Shown: one piece after another, positions 39,142 through 53,600 of the stretch
How positions within the stretch are numbered: the first letter of the stretch is position 1
Layout of the letters: every line of letters starts with the position of its first letter
Assembly (NCBI GenBank): GCA_947561585.1
Contig: CANNZV010001109.1
Span: 117,785 to 181,784 of the forward strand
Length of the DNA: 64,000 nucleotides
Direction of reading: 5' to 3'
Source: Caprella mutica
Lineage: Eukaryota; Arthropoda; Malacostraca; Amphipoda; Caprellidae
Made by a program: the position numbers and the translations under genes
The notes under the pieces: generated by a model
Seen by the model: only the letters and a program-made list of their open reading frames with translations
The model's database searches: none
Told to the model about the DNA's origin: nothing

Positions 39142-40950
39142 GCTGTAGATATATCTTTTGCTGTAGTAGTTCCTTTGCTGTAAAAAGATACTCCGCTATA
39201 AATATATCCTTTGCTGTAGATAGATCCTTTGCTGTAAATGGATCCTTTGGCTGTATAGAATTACTTTACTGTAGATATATCCTTTGCTGTAGATTGATCA
39301 TTTGTTGTAGATAGATCTTTTGCAGTAAATAGATCCTTTGCTGTAGATAGATCACTTATTGTAGATAGATCCTTTGCTGTAGATAGATCTTATGCTGTAG
39401 AAAGATCCTTCGCTGAAGATAGATCATTTGCTGCAGATTGTTCCTTTACTATAGATAGATCCTTCGTTGTAAAAAGATCCTTTTCTGTAGATAGATTCTT
39501 TGCTTTAGATAGATTCTTTGCAGTAGTTGTATCTTATGCAGTAGATAGATCCTTTACTATACATAGATCCTATGCTGTATAAAGATCCTTTGCTGTAAAT
39601 AGATCCTTTGCTGTAGATAGATCCCTTGCTGTGGATTGATAATATGATGTAGATAGATCCTTTACTGTAGATAGGTCCTTTGTTGTAGATAGATCCTTTG
39701 CTGTAGATATATCCTTTGCAGTAGATAGATCCTTTACTGTAGATAGATACTTTGCTGTAGATGGATCCTTATCTGTAGATAGATCCTTTGCTGTAGATAG
39801 ATCCTTCGCTGTAGATAGATCCCTTACTGTAGATAGATCACTTTGCTGTAGATAGATCATTTGCTGTAGATAGAACCCTTACTGTAGATAGATCACTTTG
39901 CTGTAGATAGATTCATTGCTGTACATAGATTCTTTGTTGTAGATAGATCATTTGCTGTAGATAGATCCTTTGTAGTAGATAGATCCTTTACTGTAGATAA
40001 ATCCTTTGCTGTAGATAGATTTAAGATCCTTTGCTGTAAATAAATAAATAAATCCTTTGCCGTAGATAGATCCCCTGCCGTAGATAGATCATTTGCTGTA
40101 GATAGATCCTTTGTTGTAGATAGATCCTTCGCTGTAGATAGATCCTTTTCTGCAGATATATCCTTTTCTGTAGAAAGATCCTTTACTGTAGATAAAACCT
40201 TTGCTGTTGATAGATCCCATACTGTAAATAAAACCTTCGCTGTAGATAGATCCCATCCTGTAAATAGATCCTTTGACGTAGATAGATCCCTTGCCGTAGA
40301 TAGATTCTTTGCTGTAGATAGATCCCTTACTGTAGATATATCACTTTGCTGTAGATAGATCATTTGGTGTAGATAGATCCCTTACTGTAGATAGATCACT
40401 TTGCTGTAGATTGATCCTTTGCTGAAGATAGATCCTTTGCTGTAGAGAGATCCTTTGCTGTAGACAGATCCCTTATTGTTGATAGATCTTTTGATGTAGA
40501 TAGCTCCTTTGCTGTAGATAGAACTTTTGTTGTAAATTGATCTTTTGCAATAGATTGATCCTTTGCTGTTGACAGATCCTGCGCTGTAGAAAGATCCTTT
40601 GGTGTAGACAGATAATTTGCTGTAGAAAGATCCCTTACTGAAGATAAATCACTTTGCTGTAGATAGATCCTTCGCTGTAGATAGATCCTTTGCTCTATAA
40701 AGTTCTGCTGTTTTAAATAGATCCTTTTTTGTAGATAGATCATTGGCTTTAGATAGATCCTTTGTTGTAGATATATCCTTTGCTTAAGATAGACCCTTAA
40801 ATGTAGATTGATCCTTTGTTGTAGAGAGATCCTTTGCAATAGATAAATCCTTGACTGTAGATAGATTTTTTGCTGTAGATAGATCTTTTGTAGTAGATAG
40901 ATCATTTATTGTAGATAGATCCACTGCTGTAAATAGATCAAAGATCCTTT

Positions 40951-40974
40951 GCTATAAATAAATATATAAATCCT
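40951..40974 (+). repeat. TAAA-rich marker unit, right-arm form B (first of a set)
   Basis: The right-arm equivalent of the TAAA unit reads CTATAAATAAATATATAAAT then CC. Copies are near 40,953, 42,961, 46,640, 49,245, 49,307, 51,505, 51,567, 53,765 (with one A-to-G change), 53,827, 56,451, 58,096, 60,373, 62,763 and 62,825. In the 2,260-bp blocks it appears as a close pair 62 bp apart. TATAAATA matches the TATA-box consensus and AATAAA the poly(A) signal, but there is no evidence that either is used. Confidence 0.9.
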
Positions 40975-41317
40975 TTGCCGTAGATAGATTCTTTGCTGTA
41001 GATAGATCCTTCGCTGTAGATAAATCCTTTTCTGTAGATAGATCCTTTTCTGTAGATAGATCCTTTTCTGTAGATAGATCCTTTACTGTAGATAAAAGCT
41101 TTGCTGTAGATAGATCCCATACAGTAAAATGGATCTTTGCTGTAGATAGATCCTTTGCTGTAGGTAGATCCTTTGCTGTAGATAAATCCTTTTTTGTAGA
41201 TAAATCCTTTGCTGTAGATAGAACCTTTGCTGTTGATAGATACTTTCCTGTAGATAGATCCTTTGCTGTAGATAGATCCTTTGCAGAATATAGAACTTTT
41301 GCTGTTACTAGATCTTT

Positions 41318-41569
41318 TGCTGTATATAGATCCTTTGCTCTTGATAGATCCTTGACTGTAGATAGATCATTTGTTGTAGATGGATCCTTTGCTGTAGATA
41401 GATCCTTTAATGTCGATAGATCCCTTGCTGTAGATAGATCCTTTGCTGTATATAGATCCTTTGCTCTTGATAGATCCTTGACTGTAGATAGATCATTTGT
41501 TGTAGATGGATCCTTTGCTGTAGATAGATCCTTTAATGTCGATAGATCCCTTGCTGTAGATAGATCCTT
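41318..41569 (+). repeat. 126-bp (7-unit) tandem duplication
   Basis: The seven-unit stretch marked by GCTCTTGATAGATCCTTGAC at 41,336 is repeated exactly 126 bp later at 41,462, including the GGATCC and AATGTCGATAG variants. The sister blocks at 43.3 kb and 58.5 kb have only one copy. The duplication is therefore derived and recent, and its length is an exact multiple of 18. Confidence 0.9.
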
Positions 41570-44500
41570 TGCTGTAGATAGATGCTTTGCTGTAAATAGA
41601 TGCCTTGCTGTGGATAGAGCCTTTACTGTAGATATATTTTTTGCTGTAGATAGATTCTTTGTTGTAGATAGATCGTTTGCTGTAGATAAATCCTTTGTAG
41701 TAGATACATCCTTTACTGTAGATATATCCCATATTGTAGATAGATCTTTTGCTGTTGATAGATCCTTAACTGTAAACTGCTGTAGATTGATCATATGATG
41801 TAGATAGATCCTTTACTGTAGATAGATCCTTTGCTGTAGATAGATCCTTTCCTGTATATAGATCCTTTCCTGTAGATAGATCACATTTGCTGTAGATAGA
41901 ACTTTTGCTGTAAATAGATCTTTTGCTGTAGATAGATCCTTTGCTGTCTATAGATCCTTTCCTGTAGATGGATCCTTCGCTGTATATAGCTACTTTGCTG
42001 TAGATAGATCCTTTGCTGTGGATTGATTTTTTGCTGTAGATTGATCCTTTGCTGTAGATAGATCCTTTACTGTTGATAGATTCTTTGCTGAACATAGATT
42101 CTTTGCTGTAGATAGATCCTTTGCTGTGGACAGATCCTTTGCAGTAAATAGATCCTTTACTGTAGATAGATCCTTTGCTGTAGATGGATCCTTTGCTGTA
42201 GATAGATCCTTCGCTGTAGATATATCGTTTATTGAAGATAAAAGCTTTGATGTAGATAGATCCCATACTGTAAATAGATCCTTTGCTTCAGAGAGATCCT
42301 TTGCTGTAGAAAGATATTCTGCCGTAGAAAGATTTTCTGCTGTAAATAGATCCTTTGCAGTAGAAAGATCCTTTGCTGTAGACAGATCTTTCGCCTCGTA
42401 AAGATCCTTTGGTATATATAGATTCTGTGCTGTAGATAGATCCCTTACTGTAGATAGATCACTTTGCTGTAGTTAGATCTTTTGCTGTAGATAGATCCTT
42501 TAATGTAGAAAGATTCTCTGTTGTAGAATGATCTTTTGCTGTAAATAGATCATTTGCTGTAGATAGATCCTTTGCTGTTGACAGATCCTGCACTGTAGAA
42601 AGATCCTTTGGTGTAGATTGATTCTTTGCTGTAGATAAATCCCTTACTGTAGGTAGATCACTTTGCTGTAGATAGATCCCTTGCTGTAGATAGATCCTTT
42701 GCTGTAGATAGATCCTTTCCTGTAGATAGATCCTTTACTGTAGATAGATCCTTTGCTGTAGATAGAACTTTTACTGTATATAGATCTTTTGCTGTAGATA
42801 GATCCTTTGCTGTAGATAGATCCTTTGCTGTAGATAGATCCTTTGCTGTAGATAGATCCTTTACTGTAGATAGATTTTTTGCTGTAGATAAATCTTTTGT
42901 AGTAGATAGATCATTTATTGTAGATAGATCCACTGCTGTAAATAGATCAAAGATCCTTTGCTATAAATAAATATATAAATCCTTTGCCGTAGATAGATCC
43001 TTTGCTGTAGATAGATCCTTCGCTGTAGATAAATCCTTTTCTGTAGATAGATCCTTTTCTGTAGATAGATCCTTTTCTGTAGATAGATCCTTTACTGTAG
43101 ATAAAAGCTTTGCTGTAGATAGATCCCATACAGTAAAATGGATCTTTGCTGTAGATAGATCCTTTGCTGTAGGTAGATCCTTTGCTGTAGATAAATCCTT
43201 TTCTGTAGATAAATCCTTTGCTGTAGATAGTACCTTTGCTGTAGATAGATACTTTCCTGTAGATAGATCCTTTGCTGTAGATAGATCCTTTGCAGAATAT
43301 AGAACTTTTGCTGTTACTAGATCTTTTGCTGTATATAGATCCTTTGCTCTTGATAGATCCTTGACTGTAGATAGATCATTTGTTGTAGATGGATCCTTTG
43401 CTGTAGATAGATCCTTTAATGTCGATAGATCCCTTGCTGTAGATAGATCCTTTGCTGTAGATAGATGCTTTGCTGTAAATAGATGCCTTGCTGTGGATAG
43501 AGCCTTTACTGTAGATATATTTTTTGCTGTAGATAGATTCTTTGTTGTAGATAGATCGTTTGCTGTAGATAGATCCTTTGTAGTAGATACATCCTTTACT
43601 GTAGATATTTCCCATATTGTAGATAGATCTTTTGCTGTTGATAGATCCTTAACTGTAAACTGCTGTAGATTGATCATATGATGTAGATAGATCCTTTACT
43701 GTAGATAGATCCTTTGCTGTAGATAGATCCTTTCCTGTATATAGATCCTTTCCTGTAGATAGATCACATTTGCTGTAGATAGAACTTTTGCTGTAAATAG
43801 ATCTTTTGCTGTAGATAGATCCTTTGCTGTCTATAGATCCTTTCCTGTAGATGGATCCTTCGCTGTATATAGCTACTTTGCTGTAGATAGATCCTTTGCT
43901 GTGGATTGATTTTTTGCTGTAGATTGATCCTTTGCTGTAGATAGATCCTTTACTGTTGATAGATTCTTTGCTGAACATAGATTCTTTGCTGTAGATAGAT
44001 CCTTTGCTGTGGACAGATCCTTTGCAGTAAATAGATCCTTTACTGTAGATAGATCCTTTGCTGTAGATGGATCCTTTGCTGTAGATAGATCCTTCGCTGT
44101 AGATATATCGTTTATTGTAGATAAAAGCTTTGCTGTAGATAGATCCCATACTGTAAATATATCCTTTGCTTCAGAGAGATCCTTTGCTGTAGAAAGATAT
44201 TCTGCCGTAGAAAGATTTTCTGCTGTAAATAGATCCTTTGCAGTAGAAAGATCCTTTGCTGTAGACAGATCTTTCGCCTCGTAAAGATCCTTTGGTATAT
44301 ATAGATTCTGTGCTGTAGATAGATCCCTTACTGTAGATAGATCACTTTGCTGTATTTAGATCTTTTGCTGTAGATAGATCCTTTAATGTAGAAAGATTCT
44401 CTGTTGTAGAATGATCTTTTGCTGTAAATAGATCATTTGCTGTAGATAGATCCTTTGCTGTTGACCGATCCTGCACTGTAGAAAGATCCTTTGGTGTAGA

Positions 44501-45054
44501 TTGATTCTTTGCTGTAGATAAATCCCTTACTGTAGATAGATCACTTTGCTGTAGATAGATCCCTTGCTGTAGATAGATCCTTTGCTGTAGATAGATCCTT
44601 TCCTGTAGATAGATCCTTTACTGTAGATAGATCCTTTGCTGTAGATAGAACTTTTACTGTATATAGATCTTTTGCTGTAGATAGATCCTTTGCTGTAGAT
44701 AGATCCTTTCCTGTAGATGGATCCTTTGCTGTATATAGCTACTTTACTGTAGATAGATCCTTTGCTGTGGATTGATTTTTTGATGTAGATCGATCCTTTG
44801 CTGTAGATAGATCCTTTGCTGTTGATAGATTCTTTGCTGAACATAGATTCTTCGCTGTAGATAGATTCTTTGTTGTAGATAGATCCTTTGCTGTGGACAG
44901 ATCCTTTGCAGTAAATAGATCCTTTACTGTAGATAGATCCTTTGCTGTAGATGGATCCTTTGCTGTAGATAGATCCTTTGTAGTAGATACATCCTTTACT
45001 GTAGATATATCCCATATTGTAGATAGATCTTTTGCTGTTGATAGATCCTTAACT

Positions 45055-48000
45055 GTAAACTGCTGTAGATTGATCATATGATGTAGATAGATCCTTTACT
45101 GTAGATAGATCCTTTGCTGTAGATAGATCCTTTCCTGTATATAGATCCTTTCCTGTAGATAGATCATTTGCTGTAGATAGAACTTTTGCTGTAAATAGAT
45201 CTTTTGCTGTAGATAGATCCTTTGCTGTCTATAGATCCTTTCCTGTAGATGGATCCTTCGCTGTATATAGCTACTTTGCTGTAGATAGATCCTTTGCTGT
45301 GGATTGATTTTTTGCTGTAGATTGATCCTTTGCTGTAGATAGATCCTTTACTATTGATAGATTCTTTGCTGAACATAGATTCTTTGCTGTCGATAGATCC
45401 TTTGCTGTGGACAGATCCTTTGCAGTAAATAGATCCTTTACTGTAGATAGATCCTTTGCTGTAGATGGATCCTTTGCTGTAGATAGATCCTTCGTTGTAG
45501 ATATATCGTTTATTGTAGATAAAAGCTTTGCTGTAGATAGATCCCATACTGTAAATAGATCCTTTGCTTCTGAGAGATCCTTTGCTGTAGAAAGATATTC
45601 TGCCGTAGAAAGATTTTCTGCTGTAAATAGATCCTTTGCAGTAGAAAGATCCTTTGCTGTAGACAGATCTTTCGCCTCGTAAAGATCCTTTGGTATATAT
45701 AGATTCTGTGCTGTAGATAGATCCCTTACTGTAGATAGATCACTTTGCTGTAGTTAGATCTTTTGCTGTAGATAGATCCTTTAATGTAGAAAGATTCTCT
45801 GTTGTAGAATGATCTTTTGCTGTAAATAGATCATTTGCTGTAGATAGATCCTTTGCTGTTGACAGATCCTGCACTGTAGAAAGATCCTTTGGTGTAGATT
45901 GATTCTTTGCTGTAGATAAATCCCTTACTGTAGATAGATCACTTTGCTGTAGATAGATCCCTTGCTGTAGATAGATCCTTTGCTGTAGATAGATCCTTTC
46001 CTGTAGATAGATCCTTTACTGTAGATAGATCCTTTGCTGTAGATAGAACTTTTACTGTATATAGATCTTTTGCTGTAGATAGATCCTTTGCTGTCTATAG
46101 ATCCTTTCCTGTAGATGGATCCTTTGCTGTATATAGCTACTTTACTGTAGATAGATCCTTTGCTGTGGATTGATTTTTTGATGTAGATTGATCCTTTGCT
46201 GTAGATAGATCCTTTGCTGTTGATAGATTCTTTGCTGAACATAGATTCTTTGCTGTAGATAGATTCTTTGTTGTAGATAGATCCTTCGCTGTGGAGAGAT
46301 CCTTTGCAGTAAATAGATCCTTTACTGTAGATAGATCCTTTGCTGTAGATTGATCCTTTGCTGTAGATAGATCCTTCGCTGTAGATATATCGTTTATTGT
46401 AGATAAATCCTTTGCTGTAGATAGATCCTATACTGTAGATAGATCCCTTGCTGTAGATAGGTCCTTTGCTGTAGATAGATCCTTTGCTGTAGATCGATCC
46501 TTTACTGTAGATAGATTTTTTGCTGTATTTAGATTCTTTGTTTTAGATAGATCCTTTGTTGTAGATGGATCTTTTGTAGTAGATAGATCATTTATTGTAG
46601 ATAGATCCACTGATGTAAATAGATCTATGATCCTTTACTATAAATAAATATATAAATCCTTTGCCGTAGATAGATTCTTTACTGTAGATAGATCCTTTGC
46701 TGTAGATAGATCCTTCGCTGTAGATAAATCCTCTTCTGTAGATAGATCCTTTTCTGTAGATAGATCATTTACTGTAGATAAAAGCTTTGCTGTAGATAGA
46801 TCCCATACTGTAAATAGATCCTTTGCTTTAGAGAGTTCCTTTGCTGTAGAAAGATATTCTGCTGTAGAAAGATCTTCTTCTGTAAATAGATCCTTTGCAG
46901 TAGAAAGATCCTTTGCTATTGACAGATTCCTTACTGTAGATAGATTACTTTGCTGTAGATAGATCCTTTGCTGTAGATAGATCCCTTACTGTAGATAGAT
47001 TACTTTTCTGTAGATAGATCCTTTGTTGTTGATAGATATTTTGCTGTAGATAGATCCTTTGCTCTATAAAGTTCCTCTGCTGTTAATAAATCTTTTGATG
47101 TAAATAGATCATTGGCTTTAGATTGATCTTTTGCTGTAGATAGATCCTTTGCTTAAGATAGATACTTAACTGTAGATTGATCCTTTGCTGTAGATAGATC
47201 CTTTGCAGTAGAGAAATCCTTGACTGTAGATAGATCCTTTGCTGTAGATAGATCCTTTGCTGTAGATAGATTCTTTGCTGTAGATAGATTCTATGCTGTG
47301 GATAGATCCTTTGCTGTAGATAAATGCTTTGCTGTAGATTGATCCTTCGCTGTAAATAGATCCCTTACTGTAGATAGGTCCTTTGCTGTAGATAGATCCT
47401 TTGCTGTAGATAGATCCTTTGCTGAAGATAGATCCTTTGCTGTAGTAGATCTTTTGCTGTAGAAAAATTCTCTGCTTTAAATAGATCCTTTGCTGTAGAT
47501 AGATCCTTTGATGTAGATAGATCCTTTGCTGTAAATGGATCCTTTGGCTGTATAGAGTTCCTTTACTGTAGATATATCCTTAGCTATAGATTGATCATTT
47601 GCTGTAGATACATCCTTCGCTATAGATAGATCCTTTAACGTAAATAGATCACATATTGTAGATAGATCCTTTGCTGTAGATAGATCCTAATCTGTAGAAA
47701 GATCCATTGCTGAAGATAGATCATTTGCTGTAGATTGATCATTTGCTGTAGATAAATCCTTTGCTGTAGATAGATCCTTTGTTGTAGATAGATCCATTGC
47801 TGTAGATATATCTTTTGTAGTAGATAGATCATTTATCGTAGATAGATCTTTTGATGTAAATAGATCTAAGGTCCTTTGCTATAAATTAAAGAATAAATCC
47901 TTTGCCGTAGATAGATCCTTTGCTGTAGATAGATCCTTTGCTGTAGATAGATCCTTCGCTGTAGATAAATCCTTTTCTGTAGATAGATCCTTTGCTGTAG

Positions 48001-50600
48001 ATAGATACCATAAAGTGAATAGATCCTTTGCTGTTGAGAGATCCTTTGCTGTAGAAAGATCCTCTGCTGTAGAAAGATCTTCTGCTGTAAATAGATCCTT
48101 TGCAGTAGAAAGATACTTTGCTGTTGACAGATCTTTCGCTGTAGAAAGATCCTTTGGTGTTAATAGATTCTTTGCTGTAGATAGATCCCTTACTGTAGAT
48201 AGATCACTTTGCTGTAGATAGATCATTTGCTGTAGATAGATCCTTTTATGTAGGAAGATCCTCTATTGTAGAAAGATCTTTTGCTGTAAATAGATCATTT
48301 GCTGTAGATAGATCCTTTGCTTTAGATAGATCCTTTGCTGTAGATAGATCCTTTGCTTAAGATAGATCCTAAACTGAAGATAGATCCTTTGCTGTTTAAA
48401 GTTCCTTTGCTGTAGATAGATCCATTGTTGTAGATAGATCCTTTGCTGTGGACCGATCTTTTGCTGTAAATAGATCCTTTGCTGTAGATTTATCCTTCGC
48501 TGGAAAAAGATACCTTACTGTAGATAGATCCTTTGCTGTAAAAAGTTCCTTTGCTGTAGATAGATCCATTGTTGTAGATAGATCCTTTGAAGTGGACAGA
48601 TCGTTTGCAGTAAATAGATCCTTTACTGTAGATAGATCTTTTGCTGTAAGAAGTTCCTTTGCTGTAGATAGATCCATTGTTGTAGATAGATCCTTTGCTG
48701 TAGACCGATCCGTCGCTGTATATAGATCCTTTGCTGTAGATTGATCCTTCGCTGCAAAAAGATCCCTTACTGAAGATAGATCCTTTTCTGCAGATAGATC
48801 CTATGCTGTAGATAGATCCCTTGCTGTTGATAGATTCTTTGCTGAACATAGATTCTTTGCTGTAGATAGATTCTTTGTTGTAGATAGATCCTTTGAAGTG
48901 GACAGATCGTTTGCAGTAAATAGATCCTTTACTGTAGATAGATCTTCTGCTGTAGATGGATCCTTTGTTGTAGATAGATCCTTCGCTGTAGATATATCGT
49001 TTATTGTAGATAGATCCTTTGCTGTAGATTGATCCTATACTGTAGATAGATCCCTTGCTGTAGATAGATCCTTTGCTGTAGAAAGATCTTTTGCTGTAGA
49101 TAGATCCTTTACTGTAGATAGATTCTTTGCTGTAAATAGATTCTTTGTTGTAGATAGATCCTTTGCTGTAGATAGATCTTTTGTAGTAGATAAATCATTT
49201 ACTGTAGATAGATCCTTTGATGTAAAAAGATATGAGATCCTTTGCTATAAATAAATATATAAATCCTTTGCCGTAGATAGATCCTTCGCTGTAGATAGAT
49301 CCTTTGCTATAAATAAATATATAAATCCTTTACCGTAGATAGATCCTTTGATGCAGATAGATCCTTTGCTGTAGATAGATCCTTCGCTGTAGATAAATTC
49401 TTTTCTGTAGATAGATCCTTTTCTGAAGATAGTTCCTTTACTGTAGATAAAAACTTTGCTGTAGATAGATCCCATACAGTAAATAAATCCATTGCTGTAG
49501 AGAGATCCTTTGCTGTAGAAAGATATTCTGCTGTAAAAAGATCTTCTGCTGTAAATAGATCCTTTGCAGTAGAAAGATCCTTTGCTGTTGACAGATCTTC
49601 CGCTGTAGAAAGATCCTTTGGTGTAGATAGATTCTTTGCTGTAGATAGATCCTCTACTGTAGATAGATCACTTTGCTGTAGATAGATCTTTTGCTGTAGA
49701 TAGATCCTTTAATGTAGAAAGATCCACTGTTGTAGAAAGATCTTTTGCTGTAAATAGATCATTTGCTGTAGATAGATACTTTGCTGTTGACAGATCCTGC
49801 ACTGTAGAAAGATCCTTTGGTGTAGATAGATTCTTTGCTGTAGATAGATCCCTTACTGTTGATAGATTACTTTGCTGTAGATAGATCCTTTGCTGTAGAT
49901 AGATCCTTTGCTGTATAAAGTACATCTGCTGTAAATAGATCCTTTGTTGTAAATAGATCATTGGCTTTAGATTGATCCTTCGCTGTAGATAGATCCTTTG
50001 CTTGAGATAGATCCTTAATAATTGTAGATTGATCCTTTGCTGTAGATAGATCCTTTGCAGTAGATAAATCCTTGACTGTAGATAGATCCTTTGCTGTAGA
50101 TAGAACCTTTGCCGTAGATAGATCCTTTGCTGTAGATCGATCCTTCGCTGTAAATAGATCCTTTGCTGTAGATTGATCCTTCGCTGCAAAAAGATCCCTT
50201 ACTGTAGATAGATCCTTTGCTGTAGATAGATCCTATGCTGTAGATAGATCCTTTGCTGTAGATAGATCCTTTGATGTAGATTGATCCTTCGCTGTAAATA
50301 GATCCCTTACTGTAGATAGGTCCTTTGCAGTAGAAAGATACTTTGCTGTTGACAGATCTTTCGCTGTAGAAAGATCCTTTGGTGTAGATAGATTCTTTGC
50401 TTTAGATAGATTCTTTAATGTAGGAAGATCCTCTATTGTAGAAAGATCTTTTGCTGTAAATAGATCATTTGCTGTAGATAGATCCTTTGCTTTAGATAGA
50501 TCCTTTGCTGTAGATAGATCCTTTGCTTAATATTGATCCTAGAGTGAAGATAGATCCTTTGCTGTATAAAGTTCCTTTGCTGTAGATAGATTCATTGTTG
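45055..50600 (+). repeat. about 5.5-kb segment duplicated 13.7 kb downstream, copy 1
   Basis: This segment is colinear with 58,789-64,000. Offsets are 13,734 bp at 45,055-46,610, 13,698 near 47,637, 13,770 near 48,015, 13,517 at 48,841-49,245 and about 13,335 near 50,189. The steps are near-multiples of 18, so the copies differ by gains and losses of unit runs. It includes TAAA forms B and C and the GTAAACTGCTGTAG marker at its left end. The mate runs off the window. Confidence 0.85.
47878..47902 (+). repeat. TAAA-rich marker unit, right-arm form C (first of a set)
   Basis: A third form reads CTATAAATTAAAGAATAAAT then CC (or with ATAAAAGAATAAAT). It lies near 47,880, 55,357, 55,570 and 61,651, always after GATCTAAG(A/G)TC and downstream of units ending ATTTATCGTAG. 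It occupies the same relative position as forms A and B and so descends from the same unit. Confidence 0.85.
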
Positions 50601-53600
50601 TAGATAGATCCTTTGCTGTAGACCGATCCTTCGCTGTAAATAGATCCTTTGCTGTAGATTTATCCTTCGCTGGAAAAAGATCCCTTACTGTAGATAGATC
50701 CTTTGCTGTAAAAAGTTCCTTTGCTGTAGATAGATCCATTGTTGTAGATAGATCCTTTGCTGTAGACCGATCCGTCGCTGTAAATAGATCCTTTGCTGTA
50801 GATTGATCCTTCGCTGCAAAAAGATCCCTTACTGTAGATAGATCCTTTTCTGCAGATAGATCCTATGCTGTAGATAGATCCCTTGCTGTTGATAGATTCT
50901 TTGCTGAACATAGTATCTTTGCTGTAGATAGATTCTTTGTTGTAGATAGATCCTTTGAAGTGGACAGATCGTTTGCAGTAAATAGATCCTTTACTGTAGA
51001 TAGATCTTCTGCTGTAAAAAGTTCCTTTGCTGTAGATAGATCCATTGTTGTAGATAGATCCTTTGCTGTAGACCGGTCCGTCGCTTTAAATAGATCCTTT
51101 GCTGTAGATTGATCCTTCGCTGCAAAAAGATCCCTTACTGTAGATAGATCCTTTTCTGCAGATAGATCCTATGCTGTAGATAGATCCCTTGCTGTTGATA
51201 GATTCTTTGCTGAACATAGATTCTTTGCTGTAGATAGATTCTTTGTTGTAGATAGATCCTTTGAAGTGGACAGATCGTTTGCAGTAAATAGATCCTTTAC
51301 TATAGATAGATCTTCTGCTGTAGATGGATCCTTTGCTGTAGATAGATCTTTTGCTGTAGATAGATCCTTTACTGTAGATAGATTCTTTGCTGTAAGTAGA
51401 TTCTTTGTTGTAGATAGATCCTTTGCTGTAGATAGATCTTTTGTAGTAGATAGATCATTTATTGTAGATAGATCCTTTGATGTAAATAGATCTAAGATCC
51501 TTTGCTATAAATAAATATATAAATCCTTTGCCGTAGATAGATCCTTCGCTGTAGATAGATCCTTTGCTATAAATAAATATATAAATCCTTTACCGTAGAT
51601 AGATCCTTTGCTGTAGATAGATCCTTTGCTGTAGATAGATCCTTCGCTGTAGATAAATTCTTTTCTGTAGATAGATCCTTTTCTGTAGATAGATCCTTTA
51701 CTGTAGATAAAAACTTTGCTGTAGATAGATCCCATACAGTAAATAGATCCATTGCTGTAGAGAGATCCTTTGCTGTAGAAAGATATTCTGCTGTAAAAAG
51801 ATCTTCTGCTGTAAATAGATCCTTTGCTGTAGATAGATCCTTTGCTGTTGACAGATCTTCCGCTGTAGAAAGATCCTTTGGTGTAGATAGATTCTTTGCT
51901 GTAGATAGATCCTCTACTGTAGATAGATCATTTTGCTGTAGATAGATCTTTTGCTGTAGATAGATCCTTTAATGTAGAAAGATCCACTGTTGTAGAAAGA
52001 TCTTTTGCTGTAAATAGATCATTTGCTGTAGATAGATACTTTGCTGTTGACAGATCCTGCACTGTAGAAAGATCCTTTGGTGTAGATAGATTCTTTGCTG
52101 TAGATAGATCCCTTACTGTTGATAGATTACTTTGCTGTAGATAGATCCTTTGCTGTAGAGAGATCCTTTGCTGTATAAAGTACATCTGCTGTAAATAGAT
52201 CCTTTGTTGTAAATAGATCATTGGCTTTAGATTGATCCTTCGCTGTAGATAGATCCTTTGCTTGAGATAGATCCTTAATAATTGTAGATTGATCCTTTGC
52301 TGTAGATAGATCCTTTGCAGTAGATAAATCCTTGACTGTAGATAGATCCTTTGCTGTAGATAGATCCTTTGCCGTAGATAGATCCTTTGCTGTAGATCGA
52401 TCCTTCGCTGTAAATAGATCCTTTGCTGTAGATTGATCCTTCGCTGCAAAAAGATCCCTTACTGTAGATAGATCCTTTGCTGTAGATAGATCCTATGCTG
52501 TAGATAGATCCTTTGCTGTAGATAGATCCTTTGATGTAGATTGATCCTTCGCTGTAAATAGATCCCTTACTGTAGATAGGTCCTTTGCAGTAGAAAGATA
52601 CTTTGCTGTTGACAGATCTTTCGCTGTAGAAAGATCCTTTGGTGTAGATAGATTCTTTGCTGTAGATAGATCCTTTAATGTAGGAAGATCCTCTATTGTA
52701 GAAAGATCTTTTGCTGTAAATAGATCATTTGCTGTAGATAGATCCTATGCTTTAGATAGATCCTTTGCTGTAGATAGATCCTTTGCTTAATATAGATCCT
52801 AAAGTGAAGATAGATCCTTTGCTGTATAAAGTTCCTTTGCTGTAGATAGATCCATTGTTGTAGATAGATCCTTTGCTGTAGACCGATCCTTCGCTGTAAA
52901 TAGATCCTTTGCTGTAGATTTATCCTTCGCTGGAAAAAGATCCCTTACTGTAGATAGATCCTTTGCTGTAAAAAGTTCCTTTGCTGTAGATAGATCCATT
53001 GTTGTAGATAGATCCTTTGCTGTAGACCGATCCGTCGCTGTAAATAGATCCTTTGCTGTAGATTGATCCTTCGCTGCAAAAAGATCCCTTACTGTAGATA
53101 GATCCTTTTCTGCAGATAGATCCTATGCTGTAGATAGATCCCTTGCTGTTGATAGATTCTTTGCTGAACATAGATTCTTTGCTGTAGATAGATTCTTTGT
53201 TGTAGATAGATCCTTTGAAGTGGACAGATCGTTTGCAGTAAATAGATCCTTTACTGTAGATAGATCTTCTGCTGTAAAAAGTTCCTTTGCTGTAGATAGA
53301 TCCATTGTTGTAGATAGATCCTTTGCTGTAGACCGATCCGTCGCTTTAAATAGATCCTTTGCTGTAGATTGATCCTTCGCTGCAAAAAGATCCCTTACTG
53401 TAGATAGATCCTTTTCTGCAGATAGATCCTATGCTGTAGATAGATCCCTTGCTGTTGATAGATTCTTTGCTGAACATAGATTCTTTGCTGTAGATAGATT
53501 CTTTGTTGTAGATAGATCCTTTGAAGTGGACAGATCGTTTGCAGTAAATAGATCCTTTACTATAGATAGATCTTCTGCTGTAGATGGATCCTTTGCTGTA

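Larger units (their letters stand above)
40930..44530 (+). repeat. higher-order repeat of about 1.9-2.0 kb, two copies
   Basis: The block starting near 40,938 recurs near 42,947 (offset 2,009 bp on the left and 1,883 bp after about 41.6 kb). The difference is exactly 126 bp, the length of the extra tandem duplication in the first copy. Shared markers include GCTGTTACTAGATC, GTAAACTGCTGTAG (41,772; 43,655), and the GCCTCGTAAAGATCC unit near 42,392 and 44,275. A related copy lies at about 58,081-59,500 (offset about 15,134 bp from the second). Confidence 0.88.

Noticed and set aside
40951..40974. TATA box of a real promoter
   Set aside because: The motif recurs in every block as part of a satellite unit and no gene lies downstream, so I record it only as a hypothesis in the findings.
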